Below are positions 1-6,995 of a DNA stretch of 30,730 nt, piece after piece. Both the position numbers and the translations under genes were made by a program. Origin of the DNA: a virus. Location of the stretch: IMG/VR virus record IMGVR_UViG_3300031975_001384, positions 1-30,730 of that record; one strand, 5' to 3'. Position 1 is the first letter of the stretch. Every line of letters begins with the position of its first letter. The notes under the pieces are model-generated. The model had not been told where the DNA came from and ran no database searches. It was given only the letters and a program-made list of their open reading frames with translations.

Positions 1-54
1 ATGATGGGTGCAGGTATTGGTGGTCTTGGTGGATTATTAGGAGGGTTATTATAA
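1..54 (+). CDS. C-terminal end of a Gly/Leu-rich protein (5' partial)
   Basis: Frame 1 is open from the window edge to TAA at 52-54 and encodes a low-complexity tail made almost only of Met, Gly, Leu, Ile and Ala (ending GGLGGLLGGLL). The two ATG codons at 1-6 are probably internal, and the gene presumably starts before the window. A Gly/Leu-rich hydrophobic end could be a membrane or virion-associated tail, but no family can be assigned from 17 residues. Its last base overlaps the ATG of the next gene, and its Gly codons supply that gene's ribosome binding site. Confidence 0.45.
   Translation: MMGAGIGGLGGLLGGLL
39..44 (+). promoter_or_regulatory. Perfect Shine-Dalgarno AGGAGG inside the upstream coding end
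   Basis: AGGAGG lies 9 bases before the ATG at 54. It is built from the Gly-Gly codons of the upstream gene's tail. It decides the start of the 32-residue peptide and argues that this tiny gene is truly translated. Confidence 0.7.
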
Positions 55-152
55 TGGAAAAATATATACAAGAAGTTAAACACTATTGGAAAGATCACAA
101 AAAAGTTTTGATTATAGTTAGTATTATTTTAGCTATTGCTATTATATTATAG
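54..152 (+). CDS. Small single-span membrane peptide, 32 aa
   Basis: This short reading frame begins at ATG 54 behind a perfect AGGAGG and stops at TAG 150-152. Residues 1-18 are charged and amphipathic (MEKYIQEVKHYWKDHKKV), with a basic cluster just before a hydrophobic stretch of about 14 residues rich in Ile, Leu, Val and Ala that runs to the C-terminus. This suggests a peptide anchored in the inner membrane with its N-terminus in the cytoplasm. It overlaps the upstream stop by one base, and its stop lies in the ribosome binding site of the HNH gene, so all three are probably co-translated. Holin-like or antiholin-like activity is possible from size and shape alone, but nothing in the sequence proves it. 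Confidence 0.6.
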   Translation: MEKYIQEVKHYWKDHKKVLIIVSIILAIAIIL

Positions 153-159
153 GAAAAAA

Positions 160-771
160 ATGAGTTTATTAAAAGTAGATATTCTTTTGGATTGGTTTTA
201 TTCTAAAAACAATTATAAATTTGATGAGTTTGATATTGATTGGAAAACATTTAATAAACAAATTGATATAATACATGCTAAAGTAAAAGATGTTCACTAT
301 CCATACTCTAGATATAATGTAGTTGGTAACAAAGTAAAAACTATTTCAAAAATTAATAATGACGAATCATATACTATGAACTCTGTATTTACAAGTGGTA
401 ATCGTGTAGATGATATTGAATTTTGGTTATATAATATAATAACGAGATTCAATGAATCTGATTTTGGTATAACTAAAATAGACAAACAAAAAAGAACATT
501 TACAGATAAACAGAAGTCATCTAATTTTACTGGTAAATGTGAAGAATGTGATAAAGATATTACTCTTTCTGAATCAAGAGCAGACCACATTCTACCCCAT
601 TCGAGAGGTGGTAAAACAAATACTGATAATTTACAATTATTGTGTAATGATTGTAATACAGATAAATCATCAGGTGTTACTTCTGAGGATTTAATTAAAG
701 TGTTAACTAATTACTCAGGTAGAATTGATGCTGACAAAGTAAAAAAACTTACGGAGGTATTAAATAGTTAA
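160..771 (+). CDS. HNH endonuclease with two CxxC zinc pairs
   Basis: A predicted DNA endonuclease of the HNH (beta-beta-alpha metal) superfamily, 203 aa. The nuclease core is in the C-terminal third. Zinc-knuckle cysteines C127/C130 and C162/C165 bracket the catalytic stretch ADHILPHSRGG, with D142-H143 as the first half of the motif and N157 in NTDNLQLLC as the Asn. The N-terminal 120 residues are rich in aromatic and charged residues and match no family I know. ATG 160 is chosen because TAGGA lies about six bases upstream; the TTG at 136 would sit inside the preceding peptide gene. It overlaps the glycosyltransferase by one base. It could be a free-standing homing-type endonuclease or one that degrades host or competitor DNA. 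The nuclease call is firm; the role is not. Confidence 0.85.
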   Translation: MSLLKVDILLDWFYSKNNYKFDEFDIDWKTFNKQIDIIHAKVKDVHYPYSRYNVVGNKVKTISKINNDESYTMNSVFTSGNRVDDIEFWLYNIITRFNESDFGITKIDKQKRTFTDKQKSSNFTGKCEECDKDITLSESRADHILPHSRGGKTNTDNLQLLCNDCNTDKSSGVTSEDLIKVLTNYSGRIDADKVKKLTEVLNS

Positions 772-2102
772 TGAACCTAAATAATTTTATAGATACAAAA
801 GATGTAGATAAAGAATACGGATATAACATTCTTGTTTATCCAAACATAACTTATCAGAAAGATTTGGAAAAAGATTCTTATGTTGTTGTTCTATGTAACA
901 TCATAAAAGAATTAAATAAAATAAGAGATGATATTTATTGGACTATAATATCACCAAGACAAATTGATAGTTTAGATTTTGACAATACAGAACAAATCAT
1001 ATTACCTCTTCCATCATATCCAAATGCTATGAGAACTCATTTTGATTTTAAAACAATCATAAGAGAAATAGATTGGAAGAAAAAACATTATGATATTGTA
1101 TACACACATTTACCAGAACATGCTTTACAATTAAAAAATCTTTTATACAACAACACGAACATCAATCCTTCATTCATCGGTTATACTCATTGGACAGAAT
1201 TTCCTGAAATAACAAATTATGAAATGACAATGATGGATGTTAATCTACTTGGTATATTAGAAATGGAAAGATGTGGTATCAATACTCAAGGACAGAAAAA
1301 TCTTATTATAAAAAATGCTAAAACACATTTCAATAATGTTGTTGTAAATAAATTAGATGAGATTTTAAAACCACAATATCTTGGTTGGGAGATTCCAAAG
1401 TATGATAAACAATCATCAGATAAAAAAATAATTGTTTATAATCACAGACCACACACTTATAAAAATTGGCCGTGGGTTTTAAAACAGATGGATAAACTTT
1501 GGGAACAACGACAAGACTTTGAGTTATGGGTGCCACTAGCAGATACTCCTGAGAGGGAGTATATGACAAACGATAAGTATGATAGGGTTGGATATTTTTC
1601 TAAACTATCAAGTTGTTATGTTGGTATATGTGCTAAACAGAAATATGGTGGATGGGCTATATCGGCAACTGATGGTATGAGTGTTGGAGTTCCTTATATG
1701 TTTTCCGATGATGATTATTATCACGAGTTAGCTGGTGATGCTGGAATATATTATGATGAAGATGCGTTTGTTGATAAGTTAGATAACTTATTAGATATAC
1801 CAGATGTTAGAGATGAGTGGAGTGTTAAATCATTGGAAAGGTTCAATCAAGGTAAATGGGAAACAGCTATTAATCAATTCAATGATATGTTGAATGATAC
1901 GATAAATAACTTACCAACAATAGGTGAAACAGATTCTTATAAAAGAATATTAGATTTTATTCATAAAAAGAAATCTGTTTCTAAAGCAGATATTTTAGAT
2001 TATTTAAATTGGGGTGTGAGAATATCTTTCACATCTTATAGAAATAGATTAAGAAAAGAAAAGACAATTAAATTTACAAAAGATAGGTATGAGGTAAAAT
2101 GA
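771..2102 (+). CDS. GT-B-type glycosyltransferase with a C-terminal winged-helix-like domain
   Basis: A predicted sugar transferase of the GT-B fold, 443 aa. The N-terminal half has a Rossmann-like start (NILVYPNITYQKD) and the C-terminal donor-binding half has a GT4-like segment at about residues 290-345: YGGWAISATDGMSVGVP, then HELAGDAGIYY. Residues about 387-443 are separate in character: basic and helical, with the pattern of a small winged helix (KRILDFIHKKKSVSKADIL, then SYRNRLRKEK, ending TIKFTKDRYEVK). Such an appendage could tether the enzyme to DNA or regulate it. T4 itself encodes glucosyltransferases that modify its DNA, but no close similarity to those was recognised here, and donor and acceptor are unknown. 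A GGAGG lies 13 bases before the start. The last four bases overlap the HD gene. Confidence 0.75.
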   Translation: MNLNNFIDTKDVDKEYGYNILVYPNITYQKDLEKDSYVVVLCNIIKELNKIRDDIYWTIISPRQIDSLDFDNTEQIILPLPSYPNAMRTHFDFKTIIREIDWKKKHYDIVYTHLPEHALQLKNLLYNNTNINPSFIGYTHWTEFPEITNYEMTMMDVNLLGILEMERCGINTQGQKNLIIKNAKTHFNNVVVNKLDEILKPQYLGWEIPKYDKQSSDKKIIVYNHRPHTYKNWPWVLKQMDKLWEQRQDFELWVPLADTPEREYMTNDKYDRVGYFSKLSSCYVGICAKQKYGGWAISATDGMSVGVPYMFSDDDYYHELAGDAGIYYDEDAFVDKLDNLLDIPDVRDEWSVKSLERFNQGKWETAINQFNDMLNDTINNLPTIGETDSYKRILDFIHKKKSVSKADILDYLNWGVRISFTSYRNRLRKEKTIKFTKDRYEVK

Positions 2103-2842
2103 AAAAACTAACAGCAGAACAAATACAAATGAATTGGGAAACACTAATAGATGTTATTAACAAACACATTGGTGATGATAGAAAAGAAAACCTTATGAAG
2201 TTTTACGATGACTTCAAAGATAGAATGATGTTTGCACCAGCTAGTGGTAAGGCAGCATTTCACAATGCGATGCCTGGTGGATATGTAGAACACATTCTTC
2301 ATATTGTAAGTCACTCACTTGAGATAAAACAATTGTGGGAGAAGAACGGAGCAGAGATTAACTTCACGGATGAGGAGTTAGTCTTTGCTGCTTTACATCA
2401 CGACTTAGGTAAGGTTGGTGATTTGGAACACGACTATTACATTCCACAAGATTCAGATTGGCATAGAAAGAATCAAGGTTCAATCTATAAACACAATCCA
2501 CAACTTCAGTATATGAAAGTACCTGATAGAGGATTATGGTTACTTCAACATTATGGAGTTAAGGTTACTGAGAAGGAATATCTTGGAATTAAACTAACAG
2601 ATGGATTATACGATGATGCAAATAAATCTTATTTGATGTCATACAATCCTGATTTTAATCTTCGTTCCAATATGGCTTACATTCTTCATCAAGCTGATAT
2701 GATGGCAACTCACATTGAATTTGACCAATGGAAACGTGGTGAAGAATCAGGTGAAGTAATGAATACAAAAGTTCCAAAAACAAAAGACGAACAAAAACAA
2801 GTAGACAATCTCAAAAATAAATTTGATGAATTGTTTAATTAG
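2099..2842 (+). CDS. HD-domain metal-dependent phosphohydrolase
   Basis: A 247-aa HD-superfamily protein. The metal ligands appear complete: H55 and H65 in FHNAMPGGYVEHIL, the H101-D102 doublet in ALHHDLGKVG, a later His in LLQHYGV, and a C-terminal helix HQADMMATHIEFD with the final Asp. The spacing resembles the HD domain of YhaM-type 3'-5' exoribonucleases and related nucleotide phosphohydrolases, without the OB-fold those enzymes carry in front. The substrate could be RNA ends, nucleotides or a cyclic nucleotide signal; the sequence does not decide. The start overlaps the glycosyltransferase stop as ATGA with GAGG just upstream, a typical translational coupling arrangement. The C-terminus is Lys/Glu-rich and probably disordered. 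Confidence 0.8.
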   Translation: MKKLTAEQIQMNWETLIDVINKHIGDDRKENLMKFYDDFKDRMMFAPASGKAAFHNAMPGGYVEHILHIVSHSLEIKQLWEKNGAEINFTDEELVFAALHHDLGKVGDLEHDYYIPQDSDWHRKNQGSIYKHNPQLQYMKVPDRGLWLLQHYGVKVTEKEYLGIKLTDGLYDDANKSYLMSYNPDFNLRSNMAYILHQADMMATHIEFDQWKRGEESGEVMNTKVPKTKDEQKQVDNLKNKFDELFN

Positions 2843-2850
2843 GGGATAAT

Positions 2851-3129
2851 ATGTGGTTAACATTTGCAATAATATTCTTTTTAATTAGTGTAGTTTCTTC
2901 TACATTATTATTTTATTCATTAAGAAGAATAACACAATACGAGGAATTTATTTTACAAATTCAACAAGTAATTAAATTCTCAACAGACAAAATGAAGCTT
3001 GTAGATTCAAAAGGACATTATGAATCAGATGATGAAACTGGTTTTTTCTTTGAACAACTAAAACAAATTCAATTATCCTTAGATGGAATATTTGAAGAGG
3101 AGACAACTGATGCCAAAAAAGAAAACTAA
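2851..3129 (+). CDS. Small membrane-anchored protein, 92 aa
   Basis: Residues 2-23 form one strongly hydrophobic segment (WLTFAIIFFLISVVSSTLLF) followed by Arg-Arg, so this looks like an N-terminal signal anchor with the soluble part in the cytoplasm by the positive-inside rule. The remaining 65 residues are predicted helical and end in an acidic, Lys-containing tail. No family was recognised. AGGGGA precedes the ATG. The last 20 bases overlap the start of the gp55-like gene, in another frame, and carry that gene's ribosome binding site. A membrane-anchored accessory role is inference only. Confidence 0.7.
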   Translation: MWLTFAIIFFLISVVSSTLLFYSLRRITQYEEFILQIQQVIKFSTDKMKLVDSKGHYESDDETGFFFEQLKQIQLSLDGIFEEETTDAKKEN

Positions 3130-3862
3130 AGAAGTTAATGATGTAAAAGCGGAGATTAAAAAAATAGTCAAAAAGAAAAAGCGTAAAGTATATTTCGGAC
3201 AAGAAGTTCAAGATGCAGTTGTTGAATATAATTCATCAAGTGATGACAATGAGAGAAATATAATTTACGGTACCAGAATACACGCTGCGTTTGATAAACT
3301 TGCTGAAAATATAATCAATACATTTAAATTTACTTATTTTGATTATGGATTTGAAGATATAAAACACGAAGTGGTTGCTTTTATGGTAGTTAATATGCAC
3401 AAATATGACCATACAAAAGGTTCAAAAGCATTTAGTTATTTTTCAGTAGTTGCTAAAAACTATTTGATTCTTCACAATAATAACAATTATAAAAAAATGA
3501 AAACTCACGATAAGATGGATGTTTTGGATAGACATAGAAGTATTGATGTAAATAGAGAATCGGATATACAAACATTAACGAATGAAATTATAGAATACTT
3601 TGATTCAAATATGAATAGTATATTTAAAAAAGATAGAGATTTGAGAATTGGATATGCGATTATTGATTTAATGAAACAGAGAGAAGATATAGAAAACTTT
3701 AATAAAAAGGCTATTTATATCTTAATTAGAGAAATGACTGATGTAGAAACAGCACATATTACATCGGTTGTCAATGTATTGAAAAAACACTATAAAAAAC
3801 TTCAAAACATATACCATAAAGATGGTACAATAATTCACAGTCATTCTGGCTCATTCTTTTAA
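3110..3862 (+). CDS. gp55: Late-transcription sigma factor, T4 gp55-like
   Basis: A predicted phage sigma factor that would redirect host RNA polymerase to late promoters. The central part (about residues 60-130) follows the T4 gp55 pattern: a helix with KLAENIINTFKF, then EDIKHEVVAFMVVNMHKYD, and a turn into SKAFSYFSVVAKNYL followed by a basic Asn/Lys run. This corresponds to the reduced sigma region 2 of gp55. The N-terminus is unusually basic (residues 2-33, many Lys). At 250 aa it is longer than T4 gp55 (about 185 aa). ATG 3110 is preferred over ATG 3083 because GAGGAG lies seven bases before it. T4 gp55 ends in a sliding-clamp-binding motif; here the end is HSGSFF, which might do the same job. 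A terminator follows directly. Confidence 0.8.
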   Translation: MPKKKTKEVNDVKAEIKKIVKKKKRKVYFGQEVQDAVVEYNSSSDDNERNIIYGTRIHAAFDKLAENIINTFKFTYFDYGFEDIKHEVVAFMVVNMHKYDHTKGSKAFSYFSVVAKNYLILHNNNNYKKMKTHDKMDVLDRHRSIDVNRESDIQTLTNEIIEYFDSNMNSIFKKDRDLRIGYAIIDLMKQREDIENFNKKAIYILIREMTDVETAHITSVVNVLKKHYKKLQNIYHKDGTIIHSHSGSFF

Positions 3863-3867
3863 ATACT

Positions 3868-3892
3868 AAACCCTCTTAAATGAGGGTTTTTT
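3868..3892 (+). terminator. Rho-independent terminator after gp55
   Basis: A perfect 8-bp stem, AAACCCTC (3868-3875) with GAGGGTTT (3882-3889), closes a 6-base loop and runs into six T residues (3887-3892). It lies six bases after the gp55 stop and ends the left operon before the structural unit. Confidence 0.9.
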
Positions 3893-3915
3893 ATTTCAGA
3901 CAATTTCTTACAAAT

Positions 3916-3934
3916 TTTATATTTATATATGAAT
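3916..3934 (+). promoter_or_regulatory. Putative late promoter, copy 1
   Basis: The 19-base string TTTATATTTATATATGAAT sits in the only spacer (3863-3956) before the structural operon, just after a terminator and 22 bases ahead of the ATG at 3957. The identical string recurs at 23155-23173 before another virion gene. Position and repetition suggest the element read by the gp55-containing polymerase. The opposite strand contains the T4 late octamer TATAAATA (3920-3927 complement), so the functional strand is not settled. Confidence 0.55.
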
Positions 3935-3956
3935 AAGTCTATCTATAGGAGATGAT

Positions 3957-4361
3957 ATGTCAGACGAAAAAGAAATATTTGAAGGGAAAACTTTCCAAGA
4001 TTTAACAAAAGATATTTATGAAAACACTACAAAGCGTAAAGTTCAAATAGATTTGTTAATATCAGAAATACATGGATTCATAACAACCATTGATGATGTG
4101 GTAATGGTAGCTCCTATTATAAAAGAGTATATGGATACTGCTGTTCGTAATGATGAACACTTGGTAAAACTTGCTGGTGTATTACAAAGAATTATTTCTA
4201 AATCACAAGGTGATTCTGATGAATCAATGTTATTATCAGATTCAGAAAAAGAAGAATTAATGTCAACACTTCAAGATACAGTTGATGATTTAAACAACGA
4301 ACAAGTCAGACTTGAAGGTATAAAAAATAAAACAATAAACCCAAATATTACGGAGAGTTAA
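3957..4361 (+). CDS. Unknown helical protein, first gene of the structural operon
   Basis: I do not recognise this 134-aa protein. It is acidic, lacks Cys, has no signal or membrane segment, and appears mostly helical. The middle carries a regular hydrophobic pattern (VVMVAPIIKEYMDTAV, then DEHLVKLAGVLQRII), and the C-terminal third could be a coiled coil (ELMSTLQDTVDDLNNEQ). It is the first gene after the terminator and putative late promoter, has a strong TAGGAGA ribosome binding site, and its stop touches the gp5-like start. A structural, chaperone or assembly role is likely from context only. Confidence 0.7.
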   Translation: MSDEKEIFEGKTFQDLTKDIYENTTKRKVQIDLLISEIHGFITTIDDVVMVAPIIKEYMDTAVRNDEHLVKLAGVLQRIISKSQGDSDESMLLSDSEKEELMSTLQDTVDDLNNEQVRLEGIKNKTINPNITES

Positions 4362-5594
4362 ATGGGTTCAACATTTACAACATTCTCAGGACAAAAAGTA
4401 AAAGGATTTGCAGGTAAAGAATATTCTGTACCTGTGTATCTACAATTTGTTCCTGGATATTGTATGGATGCTGTTCATTCAAAAGAGTCGTTGGGTTATA
4501 AAGGCCCTACTTCAATAAATACTATTTATGCTGTATCACATGTCCCAAATACAACTGGAAAAAGAAGACAACAATCTTTTAGTGAAGATAATAGATATTT
4601 TCCCCTTTTAAGAAATCACGGAGATATTCCAACAAAAGGTGATCCAGTATTACTTTGTACTATTGGAAAAATAAATTATTATTTAGGACCGATTAATACA
4701 ATCAACAATAGTCCAACTTGGAATGATGATTTAAATTATAAAAAAGAATTAACAATACAAAATAAAGATATTTTACAAAATACACAAAGAGGTGAACGTG
4801 GTGAAAGTTTAAATTTTAACAAAGAGGCTTTATATAGTAGATTACAAAAAATTAGAAATGAAGATTTGGATTATGGAACATCTATTAATGAAGTTACTGG
4901 TGATTATCTAATTGAGGGTAGGCATGGTAATAGTATTCGTGTTGGTAGTAGGAGTAACAACCCATACATTTTTATATCGAATGAACGAGGTAGAGGAAAT
5001 TATTCTGAAACTTTAGGTGATGGTAGTTTAATAACTATAACTTCAAATGGAACATTAGCACAACACTTTGAAAGTTATATTGATGGAGATGGTGATGGTG
5101 AACAAAAATTTGGATTCCAATTATCATCAGATGGTGTTGAAAACAACACTTATCCAATTGGTAATATCCAATCAGATTTAAATAATGGTGCTGATATTCA
5201 AGATACAATTTATGGATGGAATAAAAATCAAATGTTATTACATTCAGATAGAATAACTTTAAATTCAAAACTTGATGATATTTTTGTATCATCAATAAAA
5301 GATATTTATATTGGTAGTGGTAGACATTTATCCTTAACTTCACCAACAAGTTTAAACATTATATCAGAAAATGTAAATATTGGTAATAAAAATAAAGCTA
5401 CTATGGAGTCAATGGTATTGGGTGAAGCTTTAAAAGAGGTATTGAATGATATAGTTAGTTTAATACCATCAATAACTATAACAACTCAGTTAGGGCCACA
5501 ATCACCAATGCCAACTATACAAGCAGATATACAAAAAATTACAAGTAAGATAGAAAATATTACAAGTACAAAACATAAAATAGAACAAGGATAG
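4362..5594 (+). CDS. gp5: gp5-like baseplate hub / spike protein without lysozyme domain
   Basis: Predicted central baseplate protein of the gp5/VgrG type, 410 aa. The N-terminal part looks like an OB fold with the strand-turn pattern GDPVLLCTIGKINYYLGPIN (about residues 91-110). A second typical element, DYLIEGRHGNSIRVGSR (about 180-196), matches the gp5 family turn after the OB fold. From about residue 290 the sequence becomes short Ser/Asn/Ile-rich beta strands (ITLNSKLDDIFVSSIKDIYI and similar), as in the triple-stranded beta-helix needle. The T4 protein carries a lysozyme between these parts; none is visible here. A Ser/Thr/Ile-rich C-terminal stretch (about 350-410) follows. GGAGAG precedes the start. 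T4 also places gene 5 ahead of gene 6. Confidence 0.75.
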   Translation: MGSTFTTFSGQKVKGFAGKEYSVPVYLQFVPGYCMDAVHSKESLGYKGPTSINTIYAVSHVPNTTGKRRQQSFSEDNRYFPLLRNHGDIPTKGDPVLLCTIGKINYYLGPINTINNSPTWNDDLNYKKELTIQNKDILQNTQRGERGESLNFNKEALYSRLQKIRNEDLDYGTSINEVTGDYLIEGRHGNSIRVGSRSNNPYIFISNERGRGNYSETLGDGSLITITSNGTLAQHFESYIDGDGDGEQKFGFQLSSDGVENNTYPIGNIQSDLNNGADIQDTIYGWNKNQMLLHSDRITLNSKLDDIFVSSIKDIYIGSGRHLSLTSPTSLNIISENVNIGNKNKATMESMVLGEALKEVLNDIVSLIPSITITTQLGPQSPMPTIQADIQKITSKIENITSTKHKIEQG

Positions 5595-5596
5595 TT

Positions 5597-5983
5597 ATGA
5601 AAACGAAAACAACAAGAAAAACAATTAGACAAATAGTAAGAGAAGAAGTTGCTATGGCAATTCAAGAAGTAATAACTGAATTGAAACAGCCAACTCAATC
5701 TCAACCTAAAAAAATAGTTGAGAAAAAATCATTTACATCTAATTCGGTATTGAATGATGTATTAAATGAAACAGCTAGTGATGGTGAATGGAAAACATTA
5801 GGTGGTAGTGAGTTTACAACTGATAGAATGAATGAATTGGTTGGTGGACAATATGGTGATATGATGAAGAATACACCACAACAAGTTCCATCAAGTGACC
5901 CAATGAGTCAATTCTTAAATAAAGATTATAGTGAAGTGTTAAAGAAAAGTGAAGAAAAATCTAAAATGAAACATGGAAGATAA
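5597..5983 (+). CDS. Unknown small structural-operon protein, 128 aa
   Basis: Not recognised. The N-terminal 32 residues form a basic then amphipathic helix (RKTIRQIVREEVAMAIQEVI), suited to an oligomerising coiled coil. The rest is polar, rich in Ser, Asn, Lys and Gln and probably loosely folded, with a basic end (KSKMKHGR). It lies two bases after the gp5-like gene and two bases before the next gene, so it is probably co-made with baseplate proteins. It could be a scaffold, chaperone or minor baseplate component. Confidence 0.65.
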   Translation: MKTKTTRKTIRQIVREEVAMAIQEVITELKQPTQSQPKKIVEKKSFTSNSVLNDVLNETASDGEWKTLGGSEFTTDRMNELVGGQYGDMMKNTPQQVPSSDPMSQFLNKDYSEVLKKSEEKSKMKHGR

Positions 5984-5985
5984 TA

Positions 5986-6528
5986 ATGGGATTAAAACAA
6001 GATTTAATTGATGCTAAAGTAAAAGCAGCTGAAGATACAGGTATTACAAAACCACTTGATACTTCGAATGGTTCTTTTATTGAACGTGAAGCTGAATATA
6101 CTAAAGAAGCAATTGTTAGATTCTTAACAGAAGCTGAATTTAGAATTACTCAATTAAATGCTCCTGTTGTTGTAGAAAAATTTAAAATACCAGAACAATT
6201 GGTAAATGTTGAATTGGATACTATGTTAGGTGAATATGGACCAATTCTAAAAACATTAAAAAAAATAGGAGACCCACTTGGTTTAGGCTCACTAATAGAT
6301 TCGTTAGAAGGTGAAATAGAAAAAGCTGTGACTCCCCTATTAAAAGGTGGTTCAATTTTACCACCAATGGATTTAGGTAAAGATGATGGTGGATTGGAAT
6401 CAACTGGTTTTGTATTTATTGGAGAACCACCTGATTCTGATGAAGATTTTGATGTTGAAGATGAAGATGGTCAAAGAGAGTTTACAACTGTAAAATTAAT
6501 TAGAGAAGATATTGAGGATTTATTATAA
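5986..6528 (+). CDS. Unknown acidic protein upstream of gp25, 180 aa
   Basis: Not recognised. The first 75 residues look helical (QDLIDAKVKAAEDTG, then KEAIVRFLTEAEFRI). A Gly/Leu/Pro-rich middle (DPLGLGSLIDSLEGEIEK, then LLKGGSILPPMDLG) follows, and the C-terminal 35 residues are dominated by Asp and Glu. Its stop overlaps the gp25 start (TAATG), so expression is coupled to a baseplate wedge protein. A wedge assembly or hub-linked role is plausible from position only. Confidence 0.65.
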   Translation: MGLKQDLIDAKVKAAEDTGITKPLDTSNGSFIEREAEYTKEAIVRFLTEAEFRITQLNAPVVVEKFKIPEQLVNVELDTMLGEYGPILKTLKKIGDPLGLGSLIDSLEGEIEKAVTPLLKGGSILPPMDLGKDDGGLESTGFVFIGEPPDSDEDFDVEDEDGQREFTTVKLIREDIEDLL

Positions 6529-6995
6529 TGGCTATTAAAGATACATCAAGAAAACCTTATATTCAAGACAATAATACTAATGTTAAAATTGGTATTGATT
6601 TACCAATTCGTAGAGGTGATGGGTTAGATGGATTTTTTGCATCAACTTCAACAACTATTGAAGCTGTAAAAAACAATATAAGAAATTTATTACAAACCAA
6701 TGAAGGTGAAAGATTTTTTCAACCAAACTTGGGTTTAAATTTAAGAACATTATTGTTTGAACATATTACAAATGAAAATTTAATTGGTGTTCAAAATGCT
6801 ATAATGGATAAGTTTGAATTTTGGTTACCTTTTGTTGAGGTAAGAAATATTGAGGTTTTAAGTAATGATGACGATTCGAGTATAGGTATGAATGAAATTA
6901 GAGTAAAAATATTATTTAACATTAAACAAGACCCAAACACTTTAGATTCTGTAACTTTAGATTTTAATAGTGAAATATTAGAGGGAGATAGATAA
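6528..6995 (+). CDS. gp25: Baseplate wedge protein gp25
   Basis: A clear member of the gp25 family (baseplate wedge, structurally lysozyme-like but without known catalysis), 155 aa, near the family's usual length. The signature is the helix IEAVKNNIRNLLQTNEGERF followed by FFQPNLGLNLRTLLFE (about residues 44-78), then a helix and a long beta strand pair (EIRVKILFNIKQDP). In contractile tails gp25 joins the wedge to the sheath end and works with gp6 in forming the inner ring. It overlaps the genes on both sides by one base and directly precedes gp6, as in many contractile systems. Confidence 0.93.
   Translation: MAIKDTSRKPYIQDNNTNVKIGIDLPIRRGDGLDGFFASTSTTIEAVKNNIRNLLQTNEGERFFQPNLGLNLRTLLFEHITNENLIGVQNAIMDKFEFWLPFVEVRNIEVLSNDDDSSIGMNEIRVKILFNIKQDPNTLDSVTLDFNSEILEGDR

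Noticed and set aside
136-159. TTG at 136 as the start of the HNH gene
   Set aside because: It lies within the membrane peptide gene and gives an unlikely hydrophobic start. ATG 160 has a TAGGA site at good spacing.
297-590. 97-codon minus-strand frame inside the HNH gene
   Set aside because: It lies wholly within a gene with clear zinc and HNH motifs, and no domain is recognisable in the minus-strand translation.
3083-3109. Upstream ATG at 3083 as the start of the gp55-like gene
   Set aside because: ATG 3110 has GAGGAG at a spacing of seven, while 3083 has no such site and lies further inside the preceding gene.
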